Origin: GWA1-54-10 sp964349675
Lineage (GTDB): Bacteria > Patescibacteriota > Minisyncoccia > Phycocordibacterales > SBAW01
Assembly (NCBI GenBank): GCA_964349675.1
Contig: CAYGHD010000002.1
Span: forward strand, 4,757 to 68,756
DNA length: 64,000 nt
Direction of reading: 5' to 3'
Shown here: piece after piece, positions 46,306 to 54,932 of the stretch
How positions within the stretch are numbered: the first letter of the stretch is position 1
How the letters are laid out: each line of letters opens with the position of its first letter
Position numbers and translations under genes: made by a program
Notes under the pieces: generated by a model
The model's database searches: none
What the model saw: only the letters and a program-made list of their open reading frames with translations
Told to the model about the DNA's origin: nothing

Positions 46306-47319
46306 ATGGGATTTTTCACTCCGAAGTTGGGGATAGATTTAGGAACGGCAAACACCCTGGTGTTTGTACCGGGCCGTGGAGTGGTGCTTAACGAGCCTTC
46401 AGTGGTCGCAATTTCTGAAATTGATAAGCGTATTCTGGCAGTCGGTGCCGAAGCAAAAGAGATGATCGGCCGCACTCCGGGCGAGATAATCGCATACCGC
46501 CCGCTCAAAGACGGAGTCATTGCAGACTATCGTGTAACGCAAGCGATGCTCCGCTACTTCATCAGCAAGGCGCTGCCAAAATTTCAACTCTTTAAACCAG
46601 AGGTTATGGTGTCGGTACCAACCGGAGTTACGTCGACCGAGCGAAGAGCGGTAGTTGAAGCTGCCATTCGTGCCGGCGCGCGCAATGCCTATGTGGTGAA
46701 GGAGTCTATTTTAGCGGCCATCGGTGCGGGGATTCCCATACAAGAGCCCCGCGGAAATATGGTGGTTGATATTGGTGGTGGCACGGCGGATGTTGCGGTT
46801 ATATCGCTTGGCGGCATCGTCGCTTCCACAAGCGTTAAATGCGGGGGAGATCGGCTGGACCATGCTATCGCCGACTATATAAAGAAGACCTATAACTTAG
46901 GTATCGGAGAAAAAACCGCTGAGAGTGTAAAAATTGCTGTGGGCTCGGCCGTGCCCCTGGAGGAGGAGTTGGTGACCACGGTGCGCGGGCGCGATTTCAT
47001 CACCGGACTTCCGCGCTCTGTTGATTTAAAAACAAACGATATTGTTAAAGCGATGGGTAAGGAGTTGCGCGAGATAATCAAAGCTATTCGCGATGTGCTG
47101 CAAGAGACCCCACCCGAGTTGGCGAGTGACATTATCGACCGTGGCATCACCATGACCGGCGGCACCTCGATGCTTCGCCATTTTCCAGAATTAGTACTGC
47201 GCCGCACGGGCGTAAAGGCTCGTGTCGCTGAAGACCCGCTCTACTGTGTCGCGCGCGGCACTGGCATTGCGCTGGAACATTTGGATACCTACAAAAAAGC
47301 GATTATCGCAAAACGCTAA
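46306..47319 (+). CDS. mreB: MreB, rod-shape actin homologue (paralog 1)
   Basis: 337 aa. Bacterial actin that guides lateral wall synthesis. Phosphate 1 motif LGIDLGTANTLVFVPGRGVV, connect 1, phosphate 2 motif MVVDIGGGTADVAVISLGGI, adenosine motif RGITMTGGTSMLRHFPELV. Start at ATG 46306; a TTG at 46297 is possible. It is not in an mreBCD operon: it is divergent from murA and followed 4 bp later by the HolB-like gene. A second, better-placed copy is at 53134. Confidence 0.93.
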   Translation: MGFFTPKLGIDLGTANTLVFVPGRGVVLNEPSVVAISEIDKRILAVGAEAKEMIGRTPGEIIAYRPLKDGVIADYRVTQAMLRYFISKALPKFQLFKPEVMVSVPTGVTSTERRAVVEAAIRAGARNAYVVKESILAAIGAGIPIQEPRGNMVVDIGGGTADVAVISLGGIVASTSVKCGGDRLDHAIADYIKKTYNLGIGEKTAESVKIAVGSAVPLEEELVTTVRGRDFITGLPRSVDLKTNDIVKAMGKELREIIKAIRDVLQETPPELASDIIDRGITMTGGTSMLRHFPELVLRRTGVKARVAEDPLYCVARGTGIALEHLDTYKKAIIAKR

Positions 47320-47323
47320 GGCT

Positions 47324-47986
47324 ATGGAGCAGCATCATGCATATTTGTACGAAGGCCCACTGTCGGTTTTTGAGCCTCTGGTTGCTGACGCAAGGGCGCG
47401 CTTTGCTAACGGTGCGCTCGCAGACAGTTTGTCGGTGTACGCGCGCGTATGGGACAAATTTGGCATTGATGAGTCCCGTGAACTTGGGAGCGCTGCATCG
47501 CTGCGCGCTGTGGGCGGCGCGCAGGTGTTTATTGTCGGGGTGGGGAGTATCACCGCTGAGGCACAGCAAGCACTGCTGAAGTTGCTCGAGGAGCCGCATG
47601 CCGGTGTCGTATTTATTTTTTTAGTGGGGCATGGTGCATTGTTGCCTACGCTGCGCTCTCGGTTTGCTGCGTACCCAACGGCACTCAGAGCTGAGGATTC
47701 CTCCCGCACGGACGCGGCTCATTTTTTGTCGCTGCCGTACAAGCAGCGCAGTGACTGGATTGCTGCATTTTTAAAAGATGAAGAAGGGGTGCATGAGCGG
47801 GTGCGCGTCTTTGTACAGGATCTCGAAGAGATGCTCTATACAAGACTTACGATGGGCACACAACCGAGCGCCTCTTTGTACGAGGCTCTAGAATCTGTGA
47901 CAGCGATACGTCCGTATCTATCTGACCGAGCGCCCTCGTTGAAGATGATACTCGAGCACTTTGCTGCGACGCTCCCAAAACTCTAG
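47324..47986 (+). CDS. DNA polymerase III delta'-like protein, short form
   Basis: 220 aa. SITAEAQQALLKLLEEPHAG and VFIFLVGHGALLPTLRSRFA match the delta'/tau clamp-loader segment containing the SRC-type motif (here SRF), followed by a C-terminal helical collar. A Walker A motif and the N-terminal ATP-binding part are absent, consistent with delta' (which does not hydrolyse ATP) but shorter than usual. Likely stator subunit of the clamp loader. Starts 4 bp after mreB. Confidence 0.75.
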   Translation: MEQHHAYLYEGPLSVFEPLVADARARFANGALADSLSVYARVWDKFGIDESRELGSAASLRAVGGAQVFIVGVGSITAEAQQALLKLLEEPHAGVVFIFLVGHGALLPTLRSRFAAYPTALRAEDSSRTDAAHFLSLPYKQRSDWIAAFLKDEEGVHERVRVFVQDLEEMLYTRLTMGTQPSASLYEALESVTAIRPYLSDRAPSLKMILEHFAATLPKL

Positions 47987-48001
47987 TTCAACTATAGAAG
48001 C

Positions 48002-48679
48002 ATGACTCCCGCACAGCAAAAAGAAAGGAAAAGTCGTTTAGCAAAGCTCGATCGGGTGCTTAAAAAACTCTATCCCGATGCAACGATAGAGCTTTCCTAC
48101 AACAGCCCCTGGGAGCTTTTGGTCGCGGTGCAACTCTCGGCACAGTCGACCGACAAGGGGGTAAATAAAATCACTGAAAAATTGTTTAAAAAATATACGA
48201 CGGTAGGTGCATATGTGCAGGCGGGTAAAACAAAAAAAGGAGTGCGCGCCTTTGAGAGAGATATATTTGCTTCTGGATTTTATCGTGCAAAAACAAAAAA
48301 CATCCTAGGTGCTGCAAAAATGATACACGAGCAGTTTGGAGGCGAGGTGCCTCGTACGATGCAAGCGATGCTCACTCTCCCGGGTGTTGCGCGCAAAACC
48401 GCAACAGTCGTTTTAAAAGAAGCATATGGGGTTGTTGCGGGCATTACCGTCGATACGCACGTCATACGGTTTGCCCAGCGGTTTGACCTCTCTGACTATA
48501 CAGACGCAGTGCGGATAGAAAAAGATCTAATGCTTTTGGTACCAAAAAAAGAGTGGGGGCATATCACGCATCGGATTATCCACTATGGCCGCTACCTAGC
48601 CCCGGCTCGCCCCTATGACACAATGCATGATCCGTTGGTTAAAATATACCCACCTGCAGCAAAGCGGTTTCGTGTATAA
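48002..48679 (+). CDS. nth: Endonuclease III-like DNA glycosylase without iron-sulfur cluster
   Basis: 225 aa. The helix-hairpin-helix LPGVARKTATVVL carries catalytic Lys132, and Asp151 follows in ITVDTHVIRFAQRF: both catalytic residues of Nth, which removes oxidised pyrimidines and nicks abasic sites. The C-terminal part (HYGRYLAPARPYDTMHDPLV) lacks all four cysteines of the [4Fe-4S] loop found in standard Nth. The substrate range is therefore uncertain. TATAGA lies 4 nt before the ATG. Confidence 0.88.
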   Translation: MTPAQQKERKSRLAKLDRVLKKLYPDATIELSYNSPWELLVAVQLSAQSTDKGVNKITEKLFKKYTTVGAYVQAGKTKKGVRAFERDIFASGFYRAKTKNILGAAKMIHEQFGGEVPRTMQAMLTLPGVARKTATVVLKEAYGVVAGITVDTHVIRFAQRFDLSDYTDAVRIEKDLMLLVPKKEWGHITHRIIHYGRYLAPARPYDTMHDPLVKIYPPAAKRFRV

Positions 48680-48680
48680 T
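48675..48680 (+). promoter_or_regulatory. -10 box of frr
   Basis: TATAAT, overlapping the nth stop codon, 6 nt before the frr ATG. Confidence 0.6.
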
Positions 48681-48686
48681 GGGCCT

Positions 48687-49238
48687 ATGGCGTACGATTT
48701 TAAACCGTTTGACAAGCGTATTGCAGAGATTACTGACAGGCTCACAAAAGAGCTGGGGAGTGTGCGCACCGGCAGGGCAGCACCTGCCATACTTGATGCT
48801 GTCCAAGTAGAGAGTTACGGTACCCGCATGGCGCTTAATCAAGTAGCAAGCATGTCGGTTGAGGATGCCCGCACCCTGCGGGTAGTGCCCTGGGATATGA
48901 GCTTGGCTAAAGATATTGAAAAGGCGATTACTGTGGCAAATCTAGGCCTCTCCGTTGGTGTTGATGAAAAAGGCGTGCGTATATTTTTTCCCGAGCTGAC
49001 CGCAGAGCGCCGCACGTCGCTGGTCAAACTCGCAAAAGAAAAAGTAGAGGAAGCCCGCACACTGCTGCGTTTGGCTCGCGACGAAGTGTGGACAGATATC
49101 CAAAAGCAGGAACGCGAGGGCGCCATGTCAGAGGACGACAAGTTCCGCTCAAAAGATGATATGCAAAAAAAAGTAGATGCGGCAAATAAATCTTTTGATG
49201 GGCTCTTTACTCGCAAGGAAACAGAGCTTATCGGATAA
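48687..49238 (+). CDS. frr: Ribosome recycling factor
   Basis: 183 aa, normal length. Splits post-termination ribosomes with EF-G. Three-helix bundle signatures: LTKELGSVRTGRAAPAILDA, MSVEDARTLRVVPWDMSLAK, and IFFPELTAERRTSLVKLAKE, ending in a long charged helix. rseP starts 3 bp downstream, a frequent frr neighbour. Confidence 0.95.
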   Translation: MAYDFKPFDKRIAEITDRLTKELGSVRTGRAAPAILDAVQVESYGTRMALNQVASMSVEDARTLRVVPWDMSLAKDIEKAITVANLGLSVGVDEKGVRIFFPELTAERRTSLVKLAKEKVEEARTLLRLARDEVWTDIQKQEREGAMSEDDKFRSKDDMQKKVDAANKSFDGLFTRKETELIG

Positions 49239-49241
49239 TCT

Positions 49242-50360
49242 ATGACCTTTCTCCTTTTTATCTTGTTGCTCGTGGTGCTCATTTTAGTGCATGAGTTTGG
49301 ACATTTTATTGTTGCAAAAGCATTTGGGATAAAAGTAGAGGAGTTTGGCATTTTCTTTCCGCCACGCATAGCTTCAGTGCAGTGGGGCGAGACAGTTTAC
49401 TCGCTCAACTGGCTTCCGTTTGGCGGATTTGTAAAAATATTTGGCGAGAGCGTGCAGGACGAAAACAAGGAAGCGGCAAAAGATCCTCGCAGTTTTGTGC
49501 ATCAGCCGAGGTTGGTGCAAGCGGCTGTGGTCGTCGCGGGTATTTGTTTTAACCTACTGTTTGCGTGGCTGGCGTTATCTGCAGGATACATGGTTGGTAT
49601 GCAGACCTCTGCCGATCATAAAGGATTTGGCCAAGTAACCGAGGTGCACACCACCATCGTTGGTGTGCTGCCGGAGGGCCCTGCAGACAAAGCAGGAATT
49701 ATGGCAGAAGACCGCGTGCTTGCTATACGCACCGGCACCGCCGAGCTTGCGCCGCCGATACAGGCAGACAGCGTGCAAAAGTTTATCCGCGCACATCAGG
49801 AGGAAAGTATGCTGCTGACCGTTGAGCGTCCACTTAAAGATGGTGGCCGGGAAGAGAAGATATTTTTAGCAAAACCAGCAGAGGGTATTGCCTCTGATGC
49901 AAAAGTTATTGGTATCGAGCTTGATGATGTGGGGCTGCTTACACTTCCGCCACACACCGCGCTGTTGCAAGGGGCGCTGCTGACAAAAGACCTTACTGTT
50001 GCTGTTGCAGAGGGGCTTGGAAGCTTTTTTTACCGGACCGTGACGGGGGCGGGGAGTTGGGCTGGCGTGGCTGGGCCGATTGGCATTGTGGGTATTGGAG
50101 CAGGTGCGGTTGAAGACGGTTTGCTTGCAACAATTATGCTTGTATCCCTTATCTCTATTAATCTCGCAGTCATTAATCTGTTGCCGGTACCAGGGCTCGA
50201 CGGCGGCAGACTTCTTTTTATTAGTATTGAAAGCATATTGCGTCGGCCGCTGTCGGAAAAATTGTCGCTACGGCTGACTATTTTTGGGTTTGCGCTTTTG
50301 CTGTTGGCGATGGCGGTTGTATCGTTCCACGATATCGCGAGACTCATCAAGATTGTATAA
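49242..50360 (+). CDS. rseP: Site-2 membrane metalloprotease (RseP/RasP family)
   Basis: 372 aa. Zinc site HEFGH at residue 17 in the first membrane helix, with second motif LLPVPGLDGGRLLF (LDG) in a late helix. A PDZ domain (VTEVHTTIVGVLPEGPADKA, GIMAEDRVLAIRTG) lies between. Cleaves transmembrane regulators or leftover signal peptides. Typical N-terminal GIKVEEFGIFFPPRI and YSLNWLPFGGFVKIFGE are intact. Ends at a clear hairpin terminator. Confidence 0.94.
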   Translation: MTFLLFILLLVVLILVHEFGHFIVAKAFGIKVEEFGIFFPPRIASVQWGETVYSLNWLPFGGFVKIFGESVQDENKEAAKDPRSFVHQPRLVQAAVVVAGICFNLLFAWLALSAGYMVGMQTSADHKGFGQVTEVHTTIVGVLPEGPADKAGIMAEDRVLAIRTGTAELAPPIQADSVQKFIRAHQEESMLLTVERPLKDGGREEKIFLAKPAEGIASDAKVIGIELDDVGLLTLPPHTALLQGALLTKDLTVAVAEGLGSFFYRTVTGAGSWAGVAGPIGIVGIGAGAVEDGLLATIMLVSLISINLAVINLLPVPGLDGGRLLFISIESILRRPLSEKLSLRLTIFGFALLLLAMAVVSFHDIARLIKIV

Positions 50361-50367
50361 AAAATAT

Positions 50368-50393
50368 ACCCTGCACATGTTGTTGTGCAGGGT
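50368..50393 (+). terminator. Hairpin after rseP
   Basis: ACCCTGCAC / GTGCAGGGT stem with 8-nt loop; tail is only weakly T-rich (gtccttgtgtcct). Could serve both convergent genes. Confidence 0.65.
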
Positions 50394-50404
50394 GTCCTTG
50401 TGTC

Positions 50405-51067
50405 CTAGTTTTTTGGGATGCGGTAGTCGATTGTTTTGCCGTTGCGGGACAGTACACAGTCCCGGCCGCTCCGGCTCTCCAATCGCCAGCCTTCAGAGAG
50501 GAGTTTTTTAAGATACGCCTCCGTGTCTTTTGGTTTCTTTTGCCGGAGTTTGCGCATTCCAGTGTCCCGGATATCTGGCCGGAGGTCATCCATCCGCAAC
50601 AGCGCTGACCGGTGTTCCACGGGGAGGGGCGGCACAATGGGGATGAACACTACTTCTCCCACAAGCGGCCTCGGTACGATGAAGCGCGTCTGGGTTGGAG
50701 GTAGCTCATAGGTGCTCACCCGCTCGTGCACCACTAGGGTGTGGGATGGCGCTGCTGCGTCGGTGTCCAGCAGCTTTCCAAAAAAATGCGTCTGCTGTTT
50801 TCTCTGGTTGTGTCGGCTATAGAGTTCGAGCTTCAGCAGCTGTGATTGCCCTATGTACGTGTCGGGCTCTCGGGTGATGATGTGAAGTCCCAGTGACCCT
50901 CCTTGCAGCGGCCGCTGGACGCGGATGGTGGTGGGCTGGCTCGGGTCCCTCCTCAGTAAGATTTGAGCGAACTCTGGCACTGTAATGCGGATAATCGCCG
51001 TGAAAAGCAAGGTGTCAATCTCTTCTGACGCGAGCAAGTCAGACGTTTCTCCATAAAGTACGTTCAT
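50405..51067 (-). CDS. Unknown soluble protein, accessory module
   Basis: 220 aa from the ATG at 51067 (Shine-Dalgarno GGGAGT). N-terminal half is beta-rich (LLFTAIIRITVPEFAQILLR, TTIRVQRPLQGGSLGLHIIT), the last 60 residues are basic and helical then hairpin-like (AYLKKLLSEGWRLESRSGRD), resembling HicA-like small folds, but no catalytic motif is certain. Promoter TTGACT-17-TACAAA. Lies beside a similarly built unit at 51217. Confidence 0.6.
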   Translation of the reverse strand: MNVLYGETSDLLASEEIDTLLFTAIIRITVPEFAQILLRRDPSQPTTIRVQRPLQGGSLGLHIITREPDTYIGQSQLLKLELYSRHNQRKQQTHFFGKLLDTDAAAPSHTLVVHERVSTYELPPTQTRFIVPRPLVGEVVFIPIVPPLPVEHRSALLRMDDLRPDIRDTGMRKLRQKKPKDTEAYLKKLLSEGWRLESRSGRDCVLSRNGKTIDYRIPKN

Positions 51068-51096
51068 GCTGGATACTCCCGTGTGCTGCTGCGCGG

Positions 51097-51125
51097 TTTG
51101 TACCATTTTATATAGAGAGAGTCAA
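51097..51125 (-). promoter_or_regulatory. Promoter of gene at 51067
   Basis: Minus strand TTGACT, 17 bp, TACAAA. Confidence 0.75.
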
Positions 51126-51165
51126 TGTTCTGCGTAGTATGGGTCAGGTCTGAAATATAAAAAAT

Positions 51166-51195
51166 CAGGCCCGCATCACACTGGATGAGGGCCTG
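51166..51195 (-). terminator. Terminator of gene at 51717
   Basis: CAGGCCCTCAT / ATGCGGGCCTG on the minus strand, then ATTTTTTATATTT. Confidence 0.9.
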
Positions 51196-51216
51196 CGACT
51201 CAAGAAGAGTCTGAAG

Positions 51217-51717
51217 TTACTTCGGTATCACCTTCCCGTTGTTGGGGCCGCCCACTTTCATTCTTGGCGGCAGGATGATGATACGGCCATTGAGGGGAGG
51301 GGGTGTTTCAAAGACCACCGAATCCCCCGGCAGTATCGAACCGTCGATACTGCTTTCCGTCACCACCCGGTGCGTGACCGGCGTGCTCGACTCCACCGGA
51401 ATGAAGTCGAGGTAGAGGTACTCCCGGCCATCCTCCAGCGTCTTTTTCATCACGTGCAACTGTGCTGTGATGATTGTTTTGCTGGCGAGGGCATCCTGAC
51501 TTAGGTGCGTATTTATGTGCGCGAAGCAGTTGACGCGTCCGCCTCGTACAGTGAGCGGAAACATCAGGAAGAGGATGCACGTTTCCCCGTCCTCATAGGC
51601 GCCTATTTTGGCGCCTTGCGGTATCCGCGTGCGGACGATGCCGCCCGACCACAAACACACACGCTCAGTGACGGCTGCACGTGTTGAGGCTGCATGAGCA
51701 GCATCTATGCTCAACAT
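51217..51717 (-). CDS. Unknown protein, accessory module
   Basis: 166 aa. GGGAGT Shine-Dalgarno, promoter TTGACA-17-TATAAA and a strong terminator make it an independent unit. Mainly beta (CLWSGGIVRTRIPQGAKIGA, CILFLMFPLTVRGGRVNCFA, LYLDFIPVESSTPVTHRVVT) with a Pro/Gly-rich end (PPPLNGRIIILPPRMKVGGP). No signal peptide. Family not recognised. Confidence 0.6.
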   Translation of the reverse strand: MLSIDAAHAASTRAAVTERVCLWSGGIVRTRIPQGAKIGAYEDGETCILFLMFPLTVRGGRVNCFAHINTHLSQDALASKTIITAQLHVMKKTLEDGREYLYLDFIPVESSTPVTHRVVTESSIDGSILPGDSVVFETPPPLNGRIIILPPRMKVGGPNNGKVIPK

Positions 51718-51758
51718 GGCTTACTCCCATTTTTGAAAGGGCGAAACTACCCTCGCAG

Positions 51759-51787
51759 TTTATATCATATAATCATATATATGTCAA
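51759..51787 (-). promoter_or_regulatory. Promoter of gene at 51717
   Basis: Minus strand TTGACA, 17 bp, TATAAA. Confidence 0.88.
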
Positions 51788-51859
51788 CAGACGCTGCTTG
51801 GCCTACTACATGTTCTAGCCTGCTTTGCCTGCAAGGCTGTTTCCTCGTACAATGGCAGT

Positions 51860-53137
51860 ATGAAAGGACTACAATCGTCACAAAAGCAGTCGAAGCTCTT
51901 TACTAAGACGCGCCGCGAGGCGCCCAAGGACGAAGTGTCTAAAAACGCGCAGTTGCTCATCCGCGCAGGGTATGTCCATAAAGAAATGGCAGGCGTGTAC
52001 GCATATTTGCCGCTCGGGTTGCGCGTAGTCGAGAATATTAAACAGATTGTACGCGAAGAAATGCACGCCATTGGCGGGCAGGAAATCATTATGACCGCGC
52101 TGCAGCGCAAAGAGCTGTGGGAGAAAACAAGACGCTGGGATGACAAAGTTGTGGACGTGTGGTTCAAATCAGAGCTCAAAGCGGGTGGGGAGGTTGGGTT
52201 TGGTTGGTCGCATGAGGAGCCTATCGCAGACATGATGCGCAACTATGTTTCAAGTTTTAGAGACTTGCCTATTGTGGTGTATCAATTTCAAACAAAATTG
52301 CGCAACGAGCTGCGCGCAAAGTCGGGTATTATGCGCGGCAAAGAGTTTGTGATGAAAGATGCGTACTCTTTTTCTTTAGGAGAAGAAGATCATACGATGT
52401 TCTACAACCAATCGATAGATGCCTACAAGCGTGTGTTTGATCGTGTAGGTGTCGGCGAAGATACGTTTGTCACCTTTGCGTCGGGCGGGGCATTTACGCA
52501 ATTTAGCCATGAGTTCCAAACGATTGTTGATACGGGAGAAGATGTGACGTATATCAACAGAGAAAAAAATATTGCGATTAACGAAGAGGTACTCAATGAC
52601 GAAACGCTCAAGACACTGGGGGTTACTCGCGACGAGCTGCAAGAAGTAAAAACAGCAGAAGTCGGGAATATCTTTAACTTTGGCGTGCAAAAATCTGAGG
52701 ATTTAGGGCTGACCTACAAAAACGACAAAGGAGAGGACGTGCCGGTGTGGATGGGCTCATACGGCATCGGCATCACGCGTTTGATGGGGCTCTTGGTAGA
52801 AAAATTTGCAGATGATAAAGGCATTGTTTGGCCAGAGGCAGTCGCGCCATTTCGGGTGCACTTGGTCGAGTTGGGGGGCGCCGATAATGAGGACGTGCAC
52901 ACCGAGGCAGAAGAATTGTACCGCGAGCTCAGCGAGGCGGGTATTTCGGTGCTGTGGGACGACCGAGACGTGCGCCCAGGAGAAAAATTTGCAGACAGCG
53001 ACCTACTTGGGCTACCGTTGCGCGTTGTAGTGTCAGAAAAGACGCTCGCTGCAGGTAAGTTTGAATGCGTACAGCGCCGCAGCGGAAAAACAGAGCATAA
53101 AAGCATATCAGAGTTGATCGGCTACCTTACTGCATGA
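51860..53137 (+). CDS. proS: Prolyl-tRNA synthetase, form without editing insertion
   Basis: 425 aa. Charges tRNA-Pro. Class II motif 1 around GVYAYLPLGLRVVENIKQIV, motif 2 YQFQTKLRNELRAKSGIMRG and EFVMKDAYSFS, motif 3 GSYGIGITRLMGLL, then the anticodon domain (FRVHLVELGGADNEDVHTEA, LWDDRDVRPGEKFADSDLLG). The 180-residue INS editing domain of standard bacterial ProRS is absent, as in the short alphaproteobacterial form. TACAAT at 51848-51853 is 6 nt before the ATG. Its TGA stop overlaps the mreB start. Confidence 0.95.
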   Translation: MKGLQSSQKQSKLFTKTRREAPKDEVSKNAQLLIRAGYVHKEMAGVYAYLPLGLRVVENIKQIVREEMHAIGGQEIIMTALQRKELWEKTRRWDDKVVDVWFKSELKAGGEVGFGWSHEEPIADMMRNYVSSFRDLPIVVYQFQTKLRNELRAKSGIMRGKEFVMKDAYSFSLGEEDHTMFYNQSIDAYKRVFDRVGVGEDTFVTFASGGAFTQFSHEFQTIVDTGEDVTYINREKNIAINEEVLNDETLKTLGVTRDELQEVKTAEVGNIFNFGVQKSEDLGLTYKNDKGEDVPVWMGSYGIGITRLMGLLVEKFADDKGIVWPEAVAPFRVHLVELGGADNEDVHTEAEELYRELSEAGISVLWDDRDVRPGEKFADSDLLGLPLRVVVSEKTLAAGKFECVQRRSGKTEHKSISELIGYLTA

Positions 53138-54186
53138 GCACCTTTTCCGACCGCTTCGTACCACTTTTTTCAAATGACATCGGTATCGACTTGGGTACCG
53201 CCAATACGCTTGTCTATTTGCGCGGCAAGGGGATTGTGGTCAGCGAGCCATCGGTGGTTGCGGTTAACCAAAAAACCAGTCAGGTTGTGGCGGTTGGTCA
53301 GGCAGCAAAAGATATGCTCGGCCGCACCCCGGGGCACCTTATTGCGGTGCGCCCGCTCGTTGACGGCGTCGTCTCAGACTTTGAAGCAACTGAAGAGATG
53401 CTCGCGTATTTAATCAACCGCGCACAAGGCACCTCTCGCAGACTGTTGGGCCCCCGTGCGGTCATTGGAGTGCCAGCGGGGATTACCAACGTCGAGATGC
53501 GCGCGGTAAAAGATGCTGCCCAAAATGCTGGTGCGCGCGAAGTGCATATTGTCGAGGAACCGGTTGCGGCGGCGCTCGGCGTGCGGCTCCCTATACGCGA
53601 GGCGGTCGGAAGTATGATCGTCGATATGGGTGGCGGGACGGTTGATATTGCCGTACTCTCGCTTGGCGGGATTGTGCGCGCAAAAAACTTGCGCGTTGCG
53701 GGAGACAAACTCAACCAAGACATTATTGCGTATGTGCGCTCTGAGTTTAAAATTTTAATTGGTGAAAAAACGGCAGAGAACGTAAAAATCGCCATCGGCT
53801 CGGTCATCGAAGAGGGGAGTCGTATGGAGTCTGTAGTCCGCGGGCGCGACCTGATAACCGGCTTGCCGCGTGAAATTATCTTGACCGACCAAGATGTTCG
53901 CGAAGCGATATCGCAATCAATCGATACGTTGGTAGAGTCGGTACGCGAAGTGCTTGAGACAACGCCGCCGGAGATTCTCTCGGATATTATGCGTTCAGGC
54001 ATTATGTTGGCTGGAGGAGGCGCGCTGCTCAAGGGGCTTGATCAATTGCTTGCACAGTGGCTCAAGGTGCCGGTCTTTGTTGCTGACGATCCGCTAACAG
54101 CAGTGGTGCGTGGCACCGGAGTGATTTTAGAGAACATTAATCTGCATAGAGACTTGCTGCTTGAACATGATGATGACTTCGCGTAA
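53134..54186 (+). CDS. mreB: MreB, rod-shape actin homologue (paralog 2)
   Basis: 350 aa. Phosphate 1 motif DIGIDLGTANTLVYLRGKGI, phosphate 2 SMIVDMGGGTVDIAVLSLGG, adenosine motif SGIMLAGGGALLKGLDQLLA. It is in the standard order mreB-mreC-mreD-pbp2 and is therefore the elongasome copy. ATGA overlap with proS; its 3' end overlaps mreC by 20 bp. The protein has an N-terminal stretch FSDRFVPLFSNDIG, fit for membrane attachment. Confidence 0.95.
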   Translation: MSTFSDRFVPLFSNDIGIDLGTANTLVYLRGKGIVVSEPSVVAVNQKTSQVVAVGQAAKDMLGRTPGHLIAVRPLVDGVVSDFEATEEMLAYLINRAQGTSRRLLGPRAVIGVPAGITNVEMRAVKDAAQNAGAREVHIVEEPVAAALGVRLPIREAVGSMIVDMGGGTVDIAVLSLGGIVRAKNLRVAGDKLNQDIIAYVRSEFKILIGEKTAENVKIAIGSVIEEGSRMESVVRGRDLITGLPREIILTDQDVREAISQSIDTLVESVREVLETTPPEILSDIMRSGIMLAGGGALLKGLDQLLAQWLKVPVFVADDPLTAVVRGTGVILENINLHRDLLLEHDDDFA

Positions 54187-54928
54187 GTACACACAGCGCA
54201 GTGGGTGGCGCGCACGAGCGCTTTCTTCGCTTGCGCCAGCATTGTTATTGTTTTTAACACTAGTCGCTTTGTTGATGTGGCGCGGTTTTTTTTCTGGTCT
54301 GTTGCTGTCGGCTATGGCCCCGGTGCGCTCTCTGCAGGCGGTTTGGTATGGGTCTGAGGTTGTAGCGCTTAAAGCGGCGCTTGCATCAAGCACGGCACTG
54401 CTTGCTGATCGCGAGATATTGTATGCAGAAAATCTAGAGCTCAAAAAGCGTCTCAATCGCGACGCCAGTGTCGCGGTGATCCTTGCGGGTGTTGTGTTGC
54501 GTCCGCCGGGTGTTCCGTACGACACGTTGGTGGTCGACGCTGGGGCAAGAGAGGGTGTTGCCGTGGGGGATATGGTTGCTGCGGGCGGCACTGTGCTCAT
54601 TGGAAGAGTATTTGAAGTCTACGGTACGACCTCCCGGGTGAGGCTTTTTTCGGCGCCGGGGGAGGTGTATGATGCGCTGCTTAAAACAGCAGATCGCGCA
54701 GTGCCGGTGCAGGTAGAGGGGCAAGGCAGCGGCTCGTTGACGACGCAGGTGCCGGTTGGCGTGTCGGTGGCTGTCGGCGACGCTATTGTTTTTCCAGACA
54801 GTACGGGAGGTTATGCAAGCGTGGTGTCTGCAGTAGTGGCAGAGGATGGCGCTTCATTTAAAAAAATATATGCACGGCTCCCTGTTGACCCCCTCGAGCT
54901 TACGTTTGTTGAAATTTGGAAACACTAG
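54167..54928 (+). CDS. mreC: Rod shape-determining protein MreC
   Basis: 253 aa. One N-terminal membrane helix (LAPALLLFLTLVALLMWRGF), a coiled coil (ALKAALASSTALLADREILY), and the extracytoplasmic beta domain (VVDAGAREGVAVGDMVAAGG, VLIGRVFEVYGTTSRVRLF). Scaffold that links MreB to the wall enzymes. Start could be TTG 54161 or ATG 54167; it overlaps mreB. Confidence 0.88.
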   Translation: MMMTSRKYTQRSGWRARALSSLAPALLLFLTLVALLMWRGFFSGLLLSAMAPVRSLQAVWYGSEVVALKAALASSTALLADREILYAENLELKKRLNRDASVAVILAGVVLRPPGVPYDTLVVDAGAREGVAVGDMVAAGGTVLIGRVFEVYGTTSRVRLFSAPGEVYDALLKTADRAVPVQVEGQGSGSLTTQVPVGVSVAVGDAIVFPDSTGGYASVVSAVVAEDGASFKKIYARLPVDPLELTFVEIWKH

Positions 54929-54932
54929 CCAT

